Assembly: GCA_903901015.1 (NCBI GenBank)
Contig: CAIUPH010000110.1
Span: 1-52,501 of the forward strand
Source of the DNA: Candidatus Bathyarchaeota archaeon
GTDB taxonomy: Archaea; Thermoproteota; Bathyarchaeia; Bathyarchaeales; Bathycorpusculaceae
DNA length: 52,501 nucleotides
Reading direction: 5' to 3'
The position numbers were made by a program, and so were the translations under genes. The notes under the pieces were generated by a model. It did not search any database and had not been told where the DNA came from. It was given only the letters and a program-made list of their open reading frames with translations. The number at the start of each line of letters is the position of its first letter. Position 1 is the first letter of the stretch. Positions 18,297 to 25,631 of this stretch are shown one piece after another.

Positions 18297-18974
18297 GTGA
18301 AGTTTAGCGGATTACAGAAAGTCAGCCTCGTGGATTACCCCGATAAGATAGCTTCGGTGCTGTTTACGCCAGGATGCAACCTGCGTTGTCCTTTCTGCCA
18401 CAACTGGCGCATCGCCGTTGACCCGCAGCCGCCGTTTCTGCAGGAAGGCTTGGCGCTGGAGCTTTTGGAGAACCGCAAAAAATACGTCGACGCCGTGGTT
18501 GTGACTGGCGGTGAACCATGCATGCACAAGGAACTGCCAAAGTTCCTCGCTAAACTCAAGGAGCGCGGTTTCCTGGTAAAGCTGGATACAAACGGGTTTT
18601 TCCCAGACACACTTGAGGAATGCTTGGGCAGCGTGGATTATGTAGCTATGGATGTGAAGACCTGCACGGAAAAATACAAGCTGCTGGGCGCTAAAGATAC
18701 CTCTGGTTTAATGCGCACTATGGAAATCCTCAAAACAGGCAAAGTACCCTACGAATTCCGCACAACCGTCGTCCCAGAACTCGTCACCGCCAAAGACGCC
18801 AACTGTATAGGCGAAATGGTGAAAGGCTCAAAAACCTATGCGCTCCAACAATTCATCCCAGAAGACACATTGGATAAACGGTTTGCAACACTCAAGCCCT
18901 ACGCTCCAGAAACAATCAGAGAATTCGCAAAGATAATAGAGCCGTTCACTGAAAAAGTCGTTTTGCGAATCTAA
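18297..18974 (+). CDS. nrdG: Anaerobic ribonucleotide reductase activating enzyme
   Basis: A 225-residue radical-SAM activase that places the glycyl radical on NrdD. The 4Fe-4S/SAM motif is CNLRCPFC at residues about 28-35, preceded by VDYPDKIASVLFTPG, which is typical of the family. SAM-contact motifs VVTGGEP (about residue 65) and the KLDTNGFFP strand follow. The starting GTG is 15 bases after the nrdD stop and has GGAGAAAA upstream. It completes a three-gene operon. Confidence 0.92.
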   Translation: MKFSGLQKVSLVDYPDKIASVLFTPGCNLRCPFCHNWRIAVDPQPPFLQEGLALELLENRKKYVDAVVVTGGEPCMHKELPKFLAKLKERGFLVKLDTNGFFPDTLEECLGSVDYVAMDVKTCTEKYKLLGAKDTSGLMRTMEILKTGKVPYEFRTTVVPELVTAKDANCIGEMVKGSKTYALQQFIPEDTLDKRFATLKPYAPETIREFAKIIEPFTEKVVLRI

Positions 18975-19145
18975 TTTAACATTTTTCTTCATTTTTATTG
19001 ATAGCTAAATTTTCCAAGGCAGGTTTACCTCTTAATTTCTTCAATTTGTTAACCCCTGTGTTTCCCATAGAAGAGATTGTTGTAGGCACATTACAGTTAC
19101 AACTTCTAAAAACCACAACCAAACTTGATTATTTGAGGCAAAGTC

Positions 19146-19238
19146 ATGAAAAATGCAATAATTGGGAAAGGCAACGTTGGCACCGCACTCGGCAATGGCA
19201 TGGGAACAGGCATCGGGTACAAGCTGGCGAAAGCCTAA
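19146..19238 (+). pseudogene. Truncated F420-type NADP oxidoreductase N-terminus
   Basis: A 30-residue reading starts MKNAIIGKGNVGTALGNGMG, which is the first strand-turn-helix of a Rossmann fold (GxGxxG) as in F420H2:NADP oxidoreductases and related NAD-binding proteins. It ends after GYKLAKA at a stop. Full relatives are about 200 residues long, so only the nucleotide-binding tip remains. The remnant lies against the end of the GH5-like pseudogene, so the 19.0-20.6 kb region is a decay zone. The family link is inferred from a short segment. Confidence 0.4.
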
Positions 19239-20594
19239 GAGGCATCTATGAAGATTTTTCCCGCTTCGGTAGGTGTTGGCGAAGTTGCGTTAATTGCCCA
19301 AGTGTTAGAGATTAGGGCTTCTCCGTCGAACCATACACCCGTCTGCATCCAATGGTAAGCGCACACGCCAACCCCCATGTCCTTGGCGTTTTGAAGTATC
19401 GCAGTCCAGAATGAGAGCTCTTTATCCATTTTTTGGTCGGTTGTTAAACAGGTTTCAGGCTGCTGGGCTGCTCCGTAGTAATCGTTCTTGTAAACTGCCG
19501 AATCATTCATGACGCCCATCTCGTTGAAGACCAAGGGAACGTTGATGCCGTTTGAACGTGTTGCAGGTACCATGTTGGGCAGGTTGAGCTGGGCCTTTAT
19601 GCCAGTGTAGGTTGTTGCCCATTCAAGGTTTGGGTAGGGCGCTCGCCGATAAGGATGCGCAGTGAAAACGATGTTGCTGGGGGCGGCGCCGACTGAAGCT
19701 TGAAGTTGATTGTAAAGTTGTGGAACCCAATCGAGCTCCATCTTTCCTGGAATTAGGCTTGCGTGACACTGCATAAAAATCAGGTTCATGCTGCCGTCTG
19801 CGCGGATGGTTTGGTACATTTGCACCGTTTAATTGAAGTAAGCAATCGCTGTGGGTGATGACGCGGTGTTTGTGCCTTCGTCGGGTTCATTCCACATTTC
19901 AAAGATAACGTTTGAGTATTTTCCCAAACGGTTAACCATGCTTGTCCACCACATCTGCCATGCCTGCATTTCGTCAGCGTTGATGGAGTGCATTTATGCT
20001 AAGTTTGATGTTCCTAAGCTTCCAGGGATTCCGTCCCAGCTGTCGCCGCTGAGATAATAGTTGCCGACTTCGTAAGGGCACAGGTTAACGTATATTCCGC
20101 ATTTGGCTGCTTCCTGCACGACTTGTTCGATGTAGCTTCGGTAACTCATCGTTTGGTCTGGACCCTGACTGTACTGCTGAGGGGTTAACGTTGTCGAGCC
20201 ACCACCAATCAACAGGTATCAGCAGTCTTATCATGTTGACATGCCAGATGTCTCGGTAGCAAGCGAATGTTTCATCCATCTTCGCCGTCAAAACCGCAGA
20301 GTCAGTTTGCCATTTTTCTGAGTAGTCGAAAACGTTGTCGCCGATTCCACCCCACGTTCCAGACAGTGAATCCAAATCGCCTGCCCTGCCGATTCCCCTA
20401 AGATAAATCACGCTGTTGCTTGAATCTAAAATCATGTGCCCCGAAGTATGCAAAGGCTTCATAGTTGAATCTTGAAATGCGGGTGGCTGGGATATGCCGA
20501 AAATCAGCAGCCAAGGCATGAACAGAGCGGTAACTAAGATGGTTAAGCCTACTGCAACTAGCAGAATGGGTGTTTTCGTTAGTTGTGTCCTCAA
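19235..20594 (-). pseudogene. GH5-like cellulase/glycosidase, broken
   Basis: The minus strand encodes a secreted glycosidase of about 450 residues broken in three places. The first part (20594 to about 20200) has a signal/TM segment, then YLRGIGRAGDLDSLSGTWG and a barrel strand, RLLIPVDWWWLDN. A frameshift near 20200 moves the reading to LTPQQYSQGPDQTMSYRSYI. Two in-frame stops follow, at 19994-19996 and just upstream of 19825. The acid/base motif (VIFEMWNEPDEG, near 19915) and nucleophile motif (PLVFNEMGVMN, near 19510) of the GH5 clan remain readable. Preservation of both glutamates suggests recent loss. It has no intact neighbours. Confidence 0.75.
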
Positions 20595-20787
20595 AAATTA
20601 TGCCGTGAAGAACTATTGTTCACGTCTAACGACGCATTATGCTTATTGAAGTGATTTTGGGTTTTAATCTCTTTTGGTAACGGCTCTATTACTAAACTGC
20701 ACTTGAGCGCTGGACAGCGTAAAAACCGAGTTGGCAAAGGAAAAACACGTGTTTAACAGCGTAAAAAACACAGTTGCATACATTTTT

Positions 20788-20802
20788 TGGTTTATTAAAC
20801 CA
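20788..20802 (+). promoter_or_regulatory. Palindromic TATA region of the Rpb5-like gene
   Basis: TGGTTTA-T-TAAACCA is a perfect 15-bp palindrome about 70 bases before the preferred start codon. Its centre TTTATTAAA can serve as the TATA box, giving a start of transcription near 20820. A regulator binding the palindrome would directly block TBP; no candidate regulator is adjacent. Confidence 0.35.
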
Positions 20803-20863
20803 TAAAGTTTAAGGGTAAATGTTTGTTTTAGGTTGCAAGTATTCTACCTTTGAGGTTTGTGGT

Positions 20864-21415
20864 TTGAGCACTAAAGTTGAAACAATCGAAGAAAGGAAAG
20901 CGGAAGTTCTAATCAAACTAAGAAAATACAAGCTTGTCGAAAAAGAAAAGTTTGAAGGCGCATACGCCTACATCATCGACATTCCACAGGATAAAGAACG
21001 AGCGATTGTCTGGTGCATCCTTGGCGAAGCCACAGTCGGCATCGCAGCCATGAACACTCTATACAAAGTGATGAAGGAAAAAGACCTCGACCGCGCCATA
21101 GTAGTTACGGAGGGACGCTACACCCACGCCGTTAAATTGGGCGCAAAGAAGAAAAAAGTCGAGCTTTTGCCCAAATCGTTCCCAGTGTTCGATATCTTCG
21201 AGCACGCACTTGTCCCATTCCACGAAATTCTAACAGAAAAAGAAAGAGCCGCACTACTGGTGCAGTACAAAGTTAAGCCCTACCAGATGCCTCAGGTCAA
21301 ATCAGGCGACCCCGCCGTTAAAGCCATAGGCGCAAAGCCAAGCGACATACTGAAAATCACACGTAAAAGCACCACTGCAGGCGAACACATCAGCTACAGG
21401 TATGTTGTAGAGTAA
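20864..21415 (+). CDS. rpo5: RNA polymerase subunit Rpo5/Rpb5 with N-terminal extension
   Basis: A 183-residue protein whose last 75 residues are the conserved Rpo5 (RpoH) C-terminal domain: FDIFEHALVPFHEILTEKER, then KPYQMPQV, VKAIGAKPSDILKITRKS and TAGEHISYRYV. Archaeal Rpo5 normally consists of just this domain (about 80 residues). Here 100 extra residues precede it, and they align by eye to the N-terminal jaw domain of eukaryotic Rpb5: VGIAAMNTLYKVMKEKDLDR, then AIVVTEGR, parallels [20 protein letters not shown], then ALIVVQQG, recalled for human Rpb5. TTG 20864 is preferred because GAGGT lies 7 bases upstream; ATG 20819 would sit at the predicted transcription start. It stands alone, not next to rpoB. 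Confidence 0.8.
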   Translation: MSTKVETIEERKAEVLIKLRKYKLVEKEKFEGAYAYIIDIPQDKERAIVWCILGEATVGIAAMNTLYKVMKEKDLDRAIVVTEGRYTHAVKLGAKKKKVELLPKSFPVFDIFEHALVPFHEILTEKERAALLVQYKVKPYQMPQVKSGDPAVKAIGAKPSDILKITRKSTTAGEHISYRYVVE

Positions 21416-21458
21416 GCAGTTTTTTTAACCGTCTTTTTATTTATTTTTTAGAGCCTAA

Positions 21459-21492
21459 TGACCCCTTAAGGGGGTAGGTTTGTACTGGCTTT
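21459..21492 (+). repeat. Dispersed intergenic repeat, copy B (partial)
   Basis: CCTTAAGGGGGTAGGTTTGTACTGGC matches the reverse complement of the repeat at 35746-35816 (CCCTAAGGGGGTAGGTCGGTATTGAC). The centre CCCCTTAAGGGG is a perfect 12-bp palindrome that could fold. It lies between the Rpb5-like gene and the ModE-like gene, convergent to both, and may also act as a terminator. Confidence 0.45.
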
Positions 21493-21552
21493 TTCGGCGC
21501 CAATAGTATGTTGAAAATCAATGTTTAAAGAAAAGAAAGAAATTGCGCCCGA

Positions 21553-22110
21553 TTATTTTGCAATTATGATTTCTGTCGATTTCACGATTGCGGTAACTTC
21601 GTCGCCAACTTTAATGTCTAATTCGTCGACTGCCTCTTTGGTTATGACTGCAGTGACGGTTACGGGCATTTTAACTTCAACTTTAACTTTCGCGGTTATG
21701 ACGCCTTTTTCAACCGCTAAAACTTTTCCTTTAAACTGATTTCTTGCACTTAACTTCAAACCTTTCACCTCCAAACATCCCGGGTTAGACAACACTTTAT
21801 CTAAGTAAACTTCAACCTGCCTGTACTCACCAAGCAGACTCTTGCCCAAATCAGTCAGTTTTGCGCCGCCTCCGCCTGATTTGCCGCCTTTATAGGTTTC
21901 AACGATTTGTTCCTCCATGGCAATTTGGATTTCCTGTATGTAGTTCCAAACGTATCGGTAGGACATTCCCAGTGACTCTGCAGCTTTAGAAAGCGAGTTT
22001 TCTTTGTCTATGGCTTCCAATATTTCTGCGCCGCCCTTGCCGATTAAGGGTTTGCCTTTGTATTCAAGCCAGGCTTTGCATGAGAGCGTATGTTTTTTGT
22101 TGGTGAGCAT
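21553..22110 (-). CDS. ModE-like molybdate/tungstate regulator
   Basis: A 185-residue protein with two parts. Residues 1-105 are the ModE DNA-binding domain: GKGGAEILEAIDKENSLSKA, then AESLGMSYRYVWNYIQEI and the SGGGGAKLTDLGKSLL segment, all typical. Residues 118-185 are one Mop/TOBE domain (LSARNQFKGKVLAVEKGVIT and VGDEVTAIVKSTEIII), which binds the oxyanion. Bacterial ModE has two Mop domains, so this is the short archaeal form and would assemble oxyanion sites by oligomerisation. It lies just upstream of the tup transporter on the same strand and likely represses it when tungstate or molybdate is plentiful. Confidence 0.85.
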   Translation of the reverse strand: MLTNKKHTLSCKAWLEYKGKPLIGKGGAEILEAIDKENSLSKAAESLGMSYRYVWNYIQEIQIAMEEQIVETYKGGKSGGGGAKLTDLGKSLLGEYRQVEVYLDKVLSNPGCLEVKGLKLSARNQFKGKVLAVEKGVITAKVKVEVKMPVTVTAVITKEAVDELDIKVGDEVTAIVKSTEIIIAK

Positions 22111-22118
22111 TCTAAATA

Positions 22119-22145
22119 GGCTTATGTGGTAAAAGCCATATAAAG
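22119..22145 (-). promoter_or_regulatory. Promoter of the ModE-like gene with inverted repeat
   Basis: The TATA box, CTTTATATG on the minus strand (22137-22145), sets transcription near 22113, so the mRNA is nearly leaderless. GGCTT (22119-22123) / AAGCC (22133-22137) is a perfect inverted repeat between TATA box and start codon, a position that would allow autoregulation. Confidence 0.4.
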
Positions 22146-22303
22146 CTACTTAACACACTTTTTTTGTTTAGCAGATGATAATGGAAGACCCCCTTTACGC
22201 ATCATCTACCAGCAGGCTGGGCTACAAATTGTGTTTTGGTTTCAGGGACAGGTTTAGGTTGCTTTCTGGTTGTGCAAGCTACCTTAAATAGCACAGGGAA
22301 ATT

Positions 22304-23020
22304 TTAGAAATCTAGTTCACCGTTGATGAATTTGCGGGTTACCTCGCTTTTGGGGTTCTCAAAGAAATCTTCAGGCGCCGATGCCTCGACGATTTCGCCG
22401 TTGTGAATGTGCACTATTTCATCCGCCATCCGCCGTGCCTGATTGAGGTTGTGAGTCGCCATTATTATGATGCGGCTGCTGCTTTTTTTGGCAAGTATCG
22501 CCTTCTCGATAATGGCTGCGCTGTTGGGATCCAAATTCGCCGTGGGCTCATCCAACAAAAGAACGTTTGAGTTAAGCAGAAACGCCCGTGCCAACGCGAC
22601 CCTCTGCTGCTCGCCGCCCGACAGCTTTTTTGCGCGTCTCTTCTCAAACCCTGAAAGCCTAACCGCCTCCAAAGCTTCAGCGATTCTTTTTGAAATCTCA
22701 CCTTCAGGCACCCCCCTGATTTTAAGCCCATACGCCAAGTTACCGTACACACTTAAGCTGAACATAACGGATTTCTGGAAAACCAACGTGGAAACTCGAC
22801 GTATGGATTTGGCGTCTGTGGTTTGGTTGTTGAATTGGATTGTTCCGCTGTCAGGGTCTTCTAACCCCGCCAGGATTCGCATGAGGGTGCTTTTGCCTGC
22901 TCCATTCGCGCCTAAGAGCACGATTATTTTTCCGCCCATCATATCCAGCGATACAGAGTTCAATGCGGTGACGGCGCGGTAGGTTTTTTTAATATCGGTC
23001 AGTTGCAGGCGAACGCTCAT
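22304..23020 (-). CDS. tupC: Tungstate/molybdate ABC transporter ATP-binding protein
   Basis: A 238-residue ABC ATPase. Walker A is LLGANGAGKSTLMRILAG (about residue 35-50), the Q-loop is STLVFQKSVMF, the signature motif LSGGEQQRVALARAF, Walker B VLLLDEPTANLD and the switch histidine IIMATHNLNQA. The set is complete. It follows the permease by 2 bases, so tupA-tupB-tupC form one operon. The absence of a C-terminal TOBE/Mop domain is typical of Tup-type rather than Mod-type ATPases. The gene provides energy for oxyanion import. Confidence 0.88.
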   Translation of the reverse strand: MSVRLQLTDIKKTYRAVTALNSVSLDMMGGKIIVLLGANGAGKSTLMRILAGLEDPDSGTIQFNNQTTDAKSIRRVSTLVFQKSVMFSLSVYGNLAYGLKIRGVPEGEISKRIAEALEAVRLSGFEKRRAKKLSGGEQQRVALARAFLLNSNVLLLDEPTANLDPNSAAIIEKAILAKKSSSRIIIMATHNLNQARRMADEIVHIHNGEIVEASAPEDFFENPKSEVTRKFINGELDF

Positions 23021-23022
23021 TC

Positions 23023-23769
23023 TTATCTTCCTCCCAACCCACCCCAGAAAATCAACCTATTCAAACCCATATCCTCGTTTCTCAACCGCTCTATGAGGCT
23101 GACGATTAATGCTAGAACCACAACTATTGCCATCAAGATTATCCCATAAGCCATAGCTAAACTGAAATCACCAAAATTTGTCCAAATGGCTATAGAAGTT
23201 GTCAACACTCTTGTCTCGCCTAAGATGCTTCCTCCTACAAGTGATGCGATGCCTAGTTCTCCGAAACACCGGTTGAAGGAAGCTGTTAAAGAAAGCACAA
23301 TGGACCAGATTGTTTCGCGTATAAGAGTCAGGTTCGTCCTAAATCCTGATGCTCCAAGGGTTCTAGCTAAATCTCTAAGTTGAGAGTCGGCTGAACCCAG
23401 CGCGTTTGCGGTGAAACTCACTATTATCGGCGTTACGAGTATGGCTTCGCCGATTGCTATACCGTTGAGCGTGAAGAGAAGGTTCATGAAACCCAGTTCG
23501 CCCTGCCTGGAAAAAAGTAGAAACAAAAGTAAGCCTAAAGCAACGGTTGGTATACCCATTAATGCGTTAAAGATTCCTTTGATAACCCATTTTCCCCTAA
23601 AATTGTAAAGACCTAAAAATACAGCTATAGGAATACTCCACAAGCATGCAAGCAAAGTGCCTAACCCCGCAACGTAGATTGTTCTGTAAACGGTTGCGTA
23701 GACTTCGGGGTCTCCGCTCGTGATTAAGTTAATAGCTTGCTGAAGCGCTGGAACGATTATATCCGCCAT
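23023..23769 (-). CDS. tupB: Tungstate/molybdate ABC transporter permease
   Basis: About 249 residues with six predicted membrane segments and the binding-protein-dependent permease pattern. The EAA-type loop that contacts the ATPase is DLARTLGASGFRTNLTLIRET at about residues 150-175. A glycine-rich segment, CFGELGIASLVGGSILGETR, follows and is typical of Tup permeases. Start ATG 23769 is preferred over an ATG 9 bases earlier because it gives a normal N-terminus (MADIIVPALQQA). It overlaps neither neighbour but sits 2 bases from tupC. Confidence 0.85.
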   Translation of the reverse strand: MADIIVPALQQAINLITSGDPEVYATVYRTIYVAGLGTLLACLWSIPIAVFLGLYNFRGKWVIKGIFNALMGIPTVALGLLLFLLFSRQGELGFMNLLFTLNGIAIGEAILVTPIIVSFTANALGSADSQLRDLARTLGASGFRTNLTLIRETIWSIVLSLTASFNRCFGELGIASLVGGSILGETRVLTTSIAIWTNFGDFSLAMAYGIILMAIVVVLALIVSLIERLRNEDMGLNRLIFWGGLGGR

Positions 23770-23816
23770 GCATATCACAAAGAAAATGAGGGAAATTTAA
23801 TTTTAGCTTTTCCCAA

Positions 23817-25214
23817 CTATGCGCTGTAGATTTTGCTGCTGCTTGGAGTTGGCGTCGCTTGAGCAAGGTTGAGTTTTGGTTTGTTTGTTACGATGTAGTT
23901 TGGCGTGCTAATTGAGGTGTTAACGTTAAAGTTGGCTACCACTGTGTCGTATGAAGCTGAGTATAGGTTGCCTGCGTTGTATCGGAATGCTGCTGGACAT
24001 TCTGTTCCGCCAGCGTTGATTTGGTTAGTCGAATTAATGAAAGCGTAGCCTTTGACCCATCCGAGCATGGTGTCGTTGGTAACTGAGCCGTTCAATAAGG
24101 GTACAAGCGGCGTGAAAAGCGATTGACCGTAAGCTAATTTACCGTAGTTACCTATTACACTTTGGCCTTCGTCGGAAACCAAGTAGTTAACGAATAGTAG
24201 TGAAGCGTTGAAGTTTGTGCTGGCTAAAGCCGTGTTTTGTGGGTTGTCGATTATTGCGCTGTAAACGTTGAGGAGGCTTTGTTGGGCTTGAACTTGTATC
24301 TTAAGTTGAATGTCGCCTTTGTTGTAGTAGGCTAAGTACGTTCCCATGTCGGAAATTGTGTATCCGCCTATGCTGCCATAATAGTTTGCTGATAGAAGGG
24401 TTGGTCCCATTCCTGCGCCTGTAACTTTGAACCATGAAGTCTGAGTGATTAGTTGACTGTAGGTGAAGCCTGCAGAGGTCCAGAGTGAAATTTCCTTCGT
24501 TGCTGTTCCAGATGCATCGTTTCTTGAGAACCATAGAACGCTAGAGTTGTACTGTGGATTGCTGGGTTGCGTAGAGTTATAGATTTTTTGCAAAGCTAAG
24601 CTTACATTGCTCATACCGTTTATCCCTGCGGGGTCACTTGCTGGACCGACGATAACGAAGAAGTTGTACGCAACGGTTTTGCGGTCGACACCGTATCCAC
24701 CTGTTAGGAAGGGCAGTTCCTGCGAGGGTGAATGAACCAGTATCATGTCTGCGTCGCCTCTTTGAGCTGCTGCAATGGCGGGTCCCGTTCCATAGTAGAG
24801 GAAGCTCACTGTTATCCAGGGGTATTTAGCTTGGAACATATCTTTGAGGTCATTTTTCGCTTGGGTGCCGTTGGAGTAAGCTTCAGACACGTCTTCGAGT
24901 CCTGTGTCTTTGAGGCTTGTGGTTGATGCCACTTTTAGTGTTGTGGGGCTTGGCATCGGGGTTGGGGATGGCGAAGGAGAGGCTGTTGGACTGGGCGATG
25001 CAGTTGCAGTTGGACTGGGCGATGCAGTTGCAGTTGGACTGGGCGATGCAGTTGCAGTTGGACTGGGCGATGCCGATGGCGCTGGAGTTGGCGTGGGAGA
25101 TGCTGAAGGCTGATTTTGGGTGCTTTGCAAGTAAGCATAAGAGCCTATTGCGCCGACGATTACAACTATTAATACTAATGCTGCTATTGATGCCGCTGTT
25201 TTCATTTTTTTCAC
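23817..25214 (-). CDS. tupA: Tungstate/molybdate-binding protein with Pro/Ser/Thr linker
   Basis: About 465 residues: a membrane anchor (AASIAALVLIVVIVGAIGSY), then an unusual linker of about 65 residues made of repeated PSPTATAS units, then the TupA fold. TupA signatures are present: KVASTTSLKDTGLEDV, RGDADMILVHSPSQELPFL and WFSRNDASGTATKEI, which hold the oxyanion. The repeated linker lifts the binding domain off the membrane and is probably glycosylated. GTG 25214 and ATG 25205 are both possible starts; the GTG adds a lysine-rich tip and matches the expected transcription start, implying a leaderless message. The reading frame is open further upstream, but that part lies within the promoter. 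Confidence 0.85.
   Translation of the reverse strand: MKKMKTAASIAALVLIVVIVGAIGSYAYLQSTQNQPSASPTPTPAPSASPSPTATASPSPTATASPSPTATASPSPTASPSPSPTPMPSPTTLKVASTTSLKDTGLEDVSEAYSNGTQAKNDLKDMFQAKYPWITVSFLYYGTGPAIAAAQRGDADMILVHSPSQELPFLTGGYGVDRKTVAYNFFVIVGPASDPAGINGMSNVSLALQKIYNSTQPSNPQYNSSVLWFSRNDASGTATKEISLWTSAGFTYSQLITQTSWFKVTGAGMGPTLLSANYYGSIGGYTISDMGTYLAYYNKGDIQLKIQVQAQQSLLNVYSAIIDNPQNTALASTNFNASLLFVNYLVSDEGQSVIGNYGKLAYGQSLFTPLVPLLNGSVTNDTMLGWVKGYAFINSTNQINAGGTECPAAFRYNAGNLYSASYDTVVANFNVNTSISTPNYIVTNKPKLNLAQATPTPSSSKIYSA
24985..25072 (-). repeat. 24-nt tandem repeats in the tupA linker
   Basis: Three perfect, adjacent copies of GATGCAGTTGCAGTTGGACTGGGC (plus strand) at 24997-25020, 25021-25044 and 25045-25068, with partial copies on both sides. 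In frame they encode an eight-residue Ser/Pro/Thr/Ala unit. Their identity at DNA level points to recent expansion or contraction by slippage. Confidence 0.85.
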
Positions 25215-25228
25215 TGGTTTGCATTGAA

Positions 25229-25254
25229 TCGTTATGCAAATATAAACATATCGA
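25229..25254 (-). promoter_or_regulatory. Candidate ModE box enclosing the tupA TATA box
   Basis: TCGTTATG (25229-25236) and CATATCGA (25247-25254) are inverted half-sites matching at 7 of 8 places with 10 bases between; on the minus strand the gap reads TTTATATTTG, the TATA box. The halves recall the bacterial ModE consensus, which has CG-T/A-TATATA arms. Binding would directly block TBP, giving tight repression of tupABC by the nearby ModE-like protein. Confidence 0.55.
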
Positions 25255-25297
25255 CTAGGTAGCTTTCGGGAATGTATGCAACGAGAAAATCCCGGAA

Positions 25298-25513
25298 TCA
25301 CTTTCTTTCTTGCGATAACTCACTCAAAATAACCAATGCTTCACCAAGCGGCATCCCCAAACGCTCTGAAAGTTCTGTTGCCGAAACATCTGCTTTCTGA
25401 GGCAAAACAGTGTCGCGGGTGTAGGCCTTATGAGTTGGATACATCACAGAAGCGTGAACTGCTTCAACGAGCAGTTGCCAGAGTTTCTCTTTGGGGTATT
25501 CATCCAAATTCAT
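25298..25513 (-). CDS. Small helix-turn-helix-like protein upstream of tupA
   Basis: A 71-residue protein with the start MNLDEYPKEKLWQLLVEAVH and a C-terminal segment, ADVSATELSERLGMPLGEAL, that resembles a winged-helix half. I do not recognise the family. It is on the same strand as tupABC, ending 84 bases before tupA, but tupA has its own promoter. It could be a small regulator. Its start is preceded by no strong site. Confidence 0.5.
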   Translation of the reverse strand: MNLDEYPKEKLWQLLVEAVHASVMYPTHKAYTRDTVLPQKADVSATELSERLGMPLGEALVILSELSQERK

Positions 25514-25631
25514 GGGGCATCAACCCATTGATATGTCGTTGAGGTTATTAGTCTACCGCAATGCGTTGTAGGAGGGCACAACAAACTTGATACCCAGCCG
25601 ACACCGATTCAATATTAGAGGTCGATTCTTT

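Noticed and set aside
18998-19315. A 105-codon plus-strand frame
   Set aside because: Its reading is not protein-like; the short Rossmann fragment in another frame explains this stretch better.
24904-25258. Long plus-strand frames opposite tupA
   Set aside because: They mirror the repeated linker codons on the other strand; the low-complexity sequence keeps all frames open.
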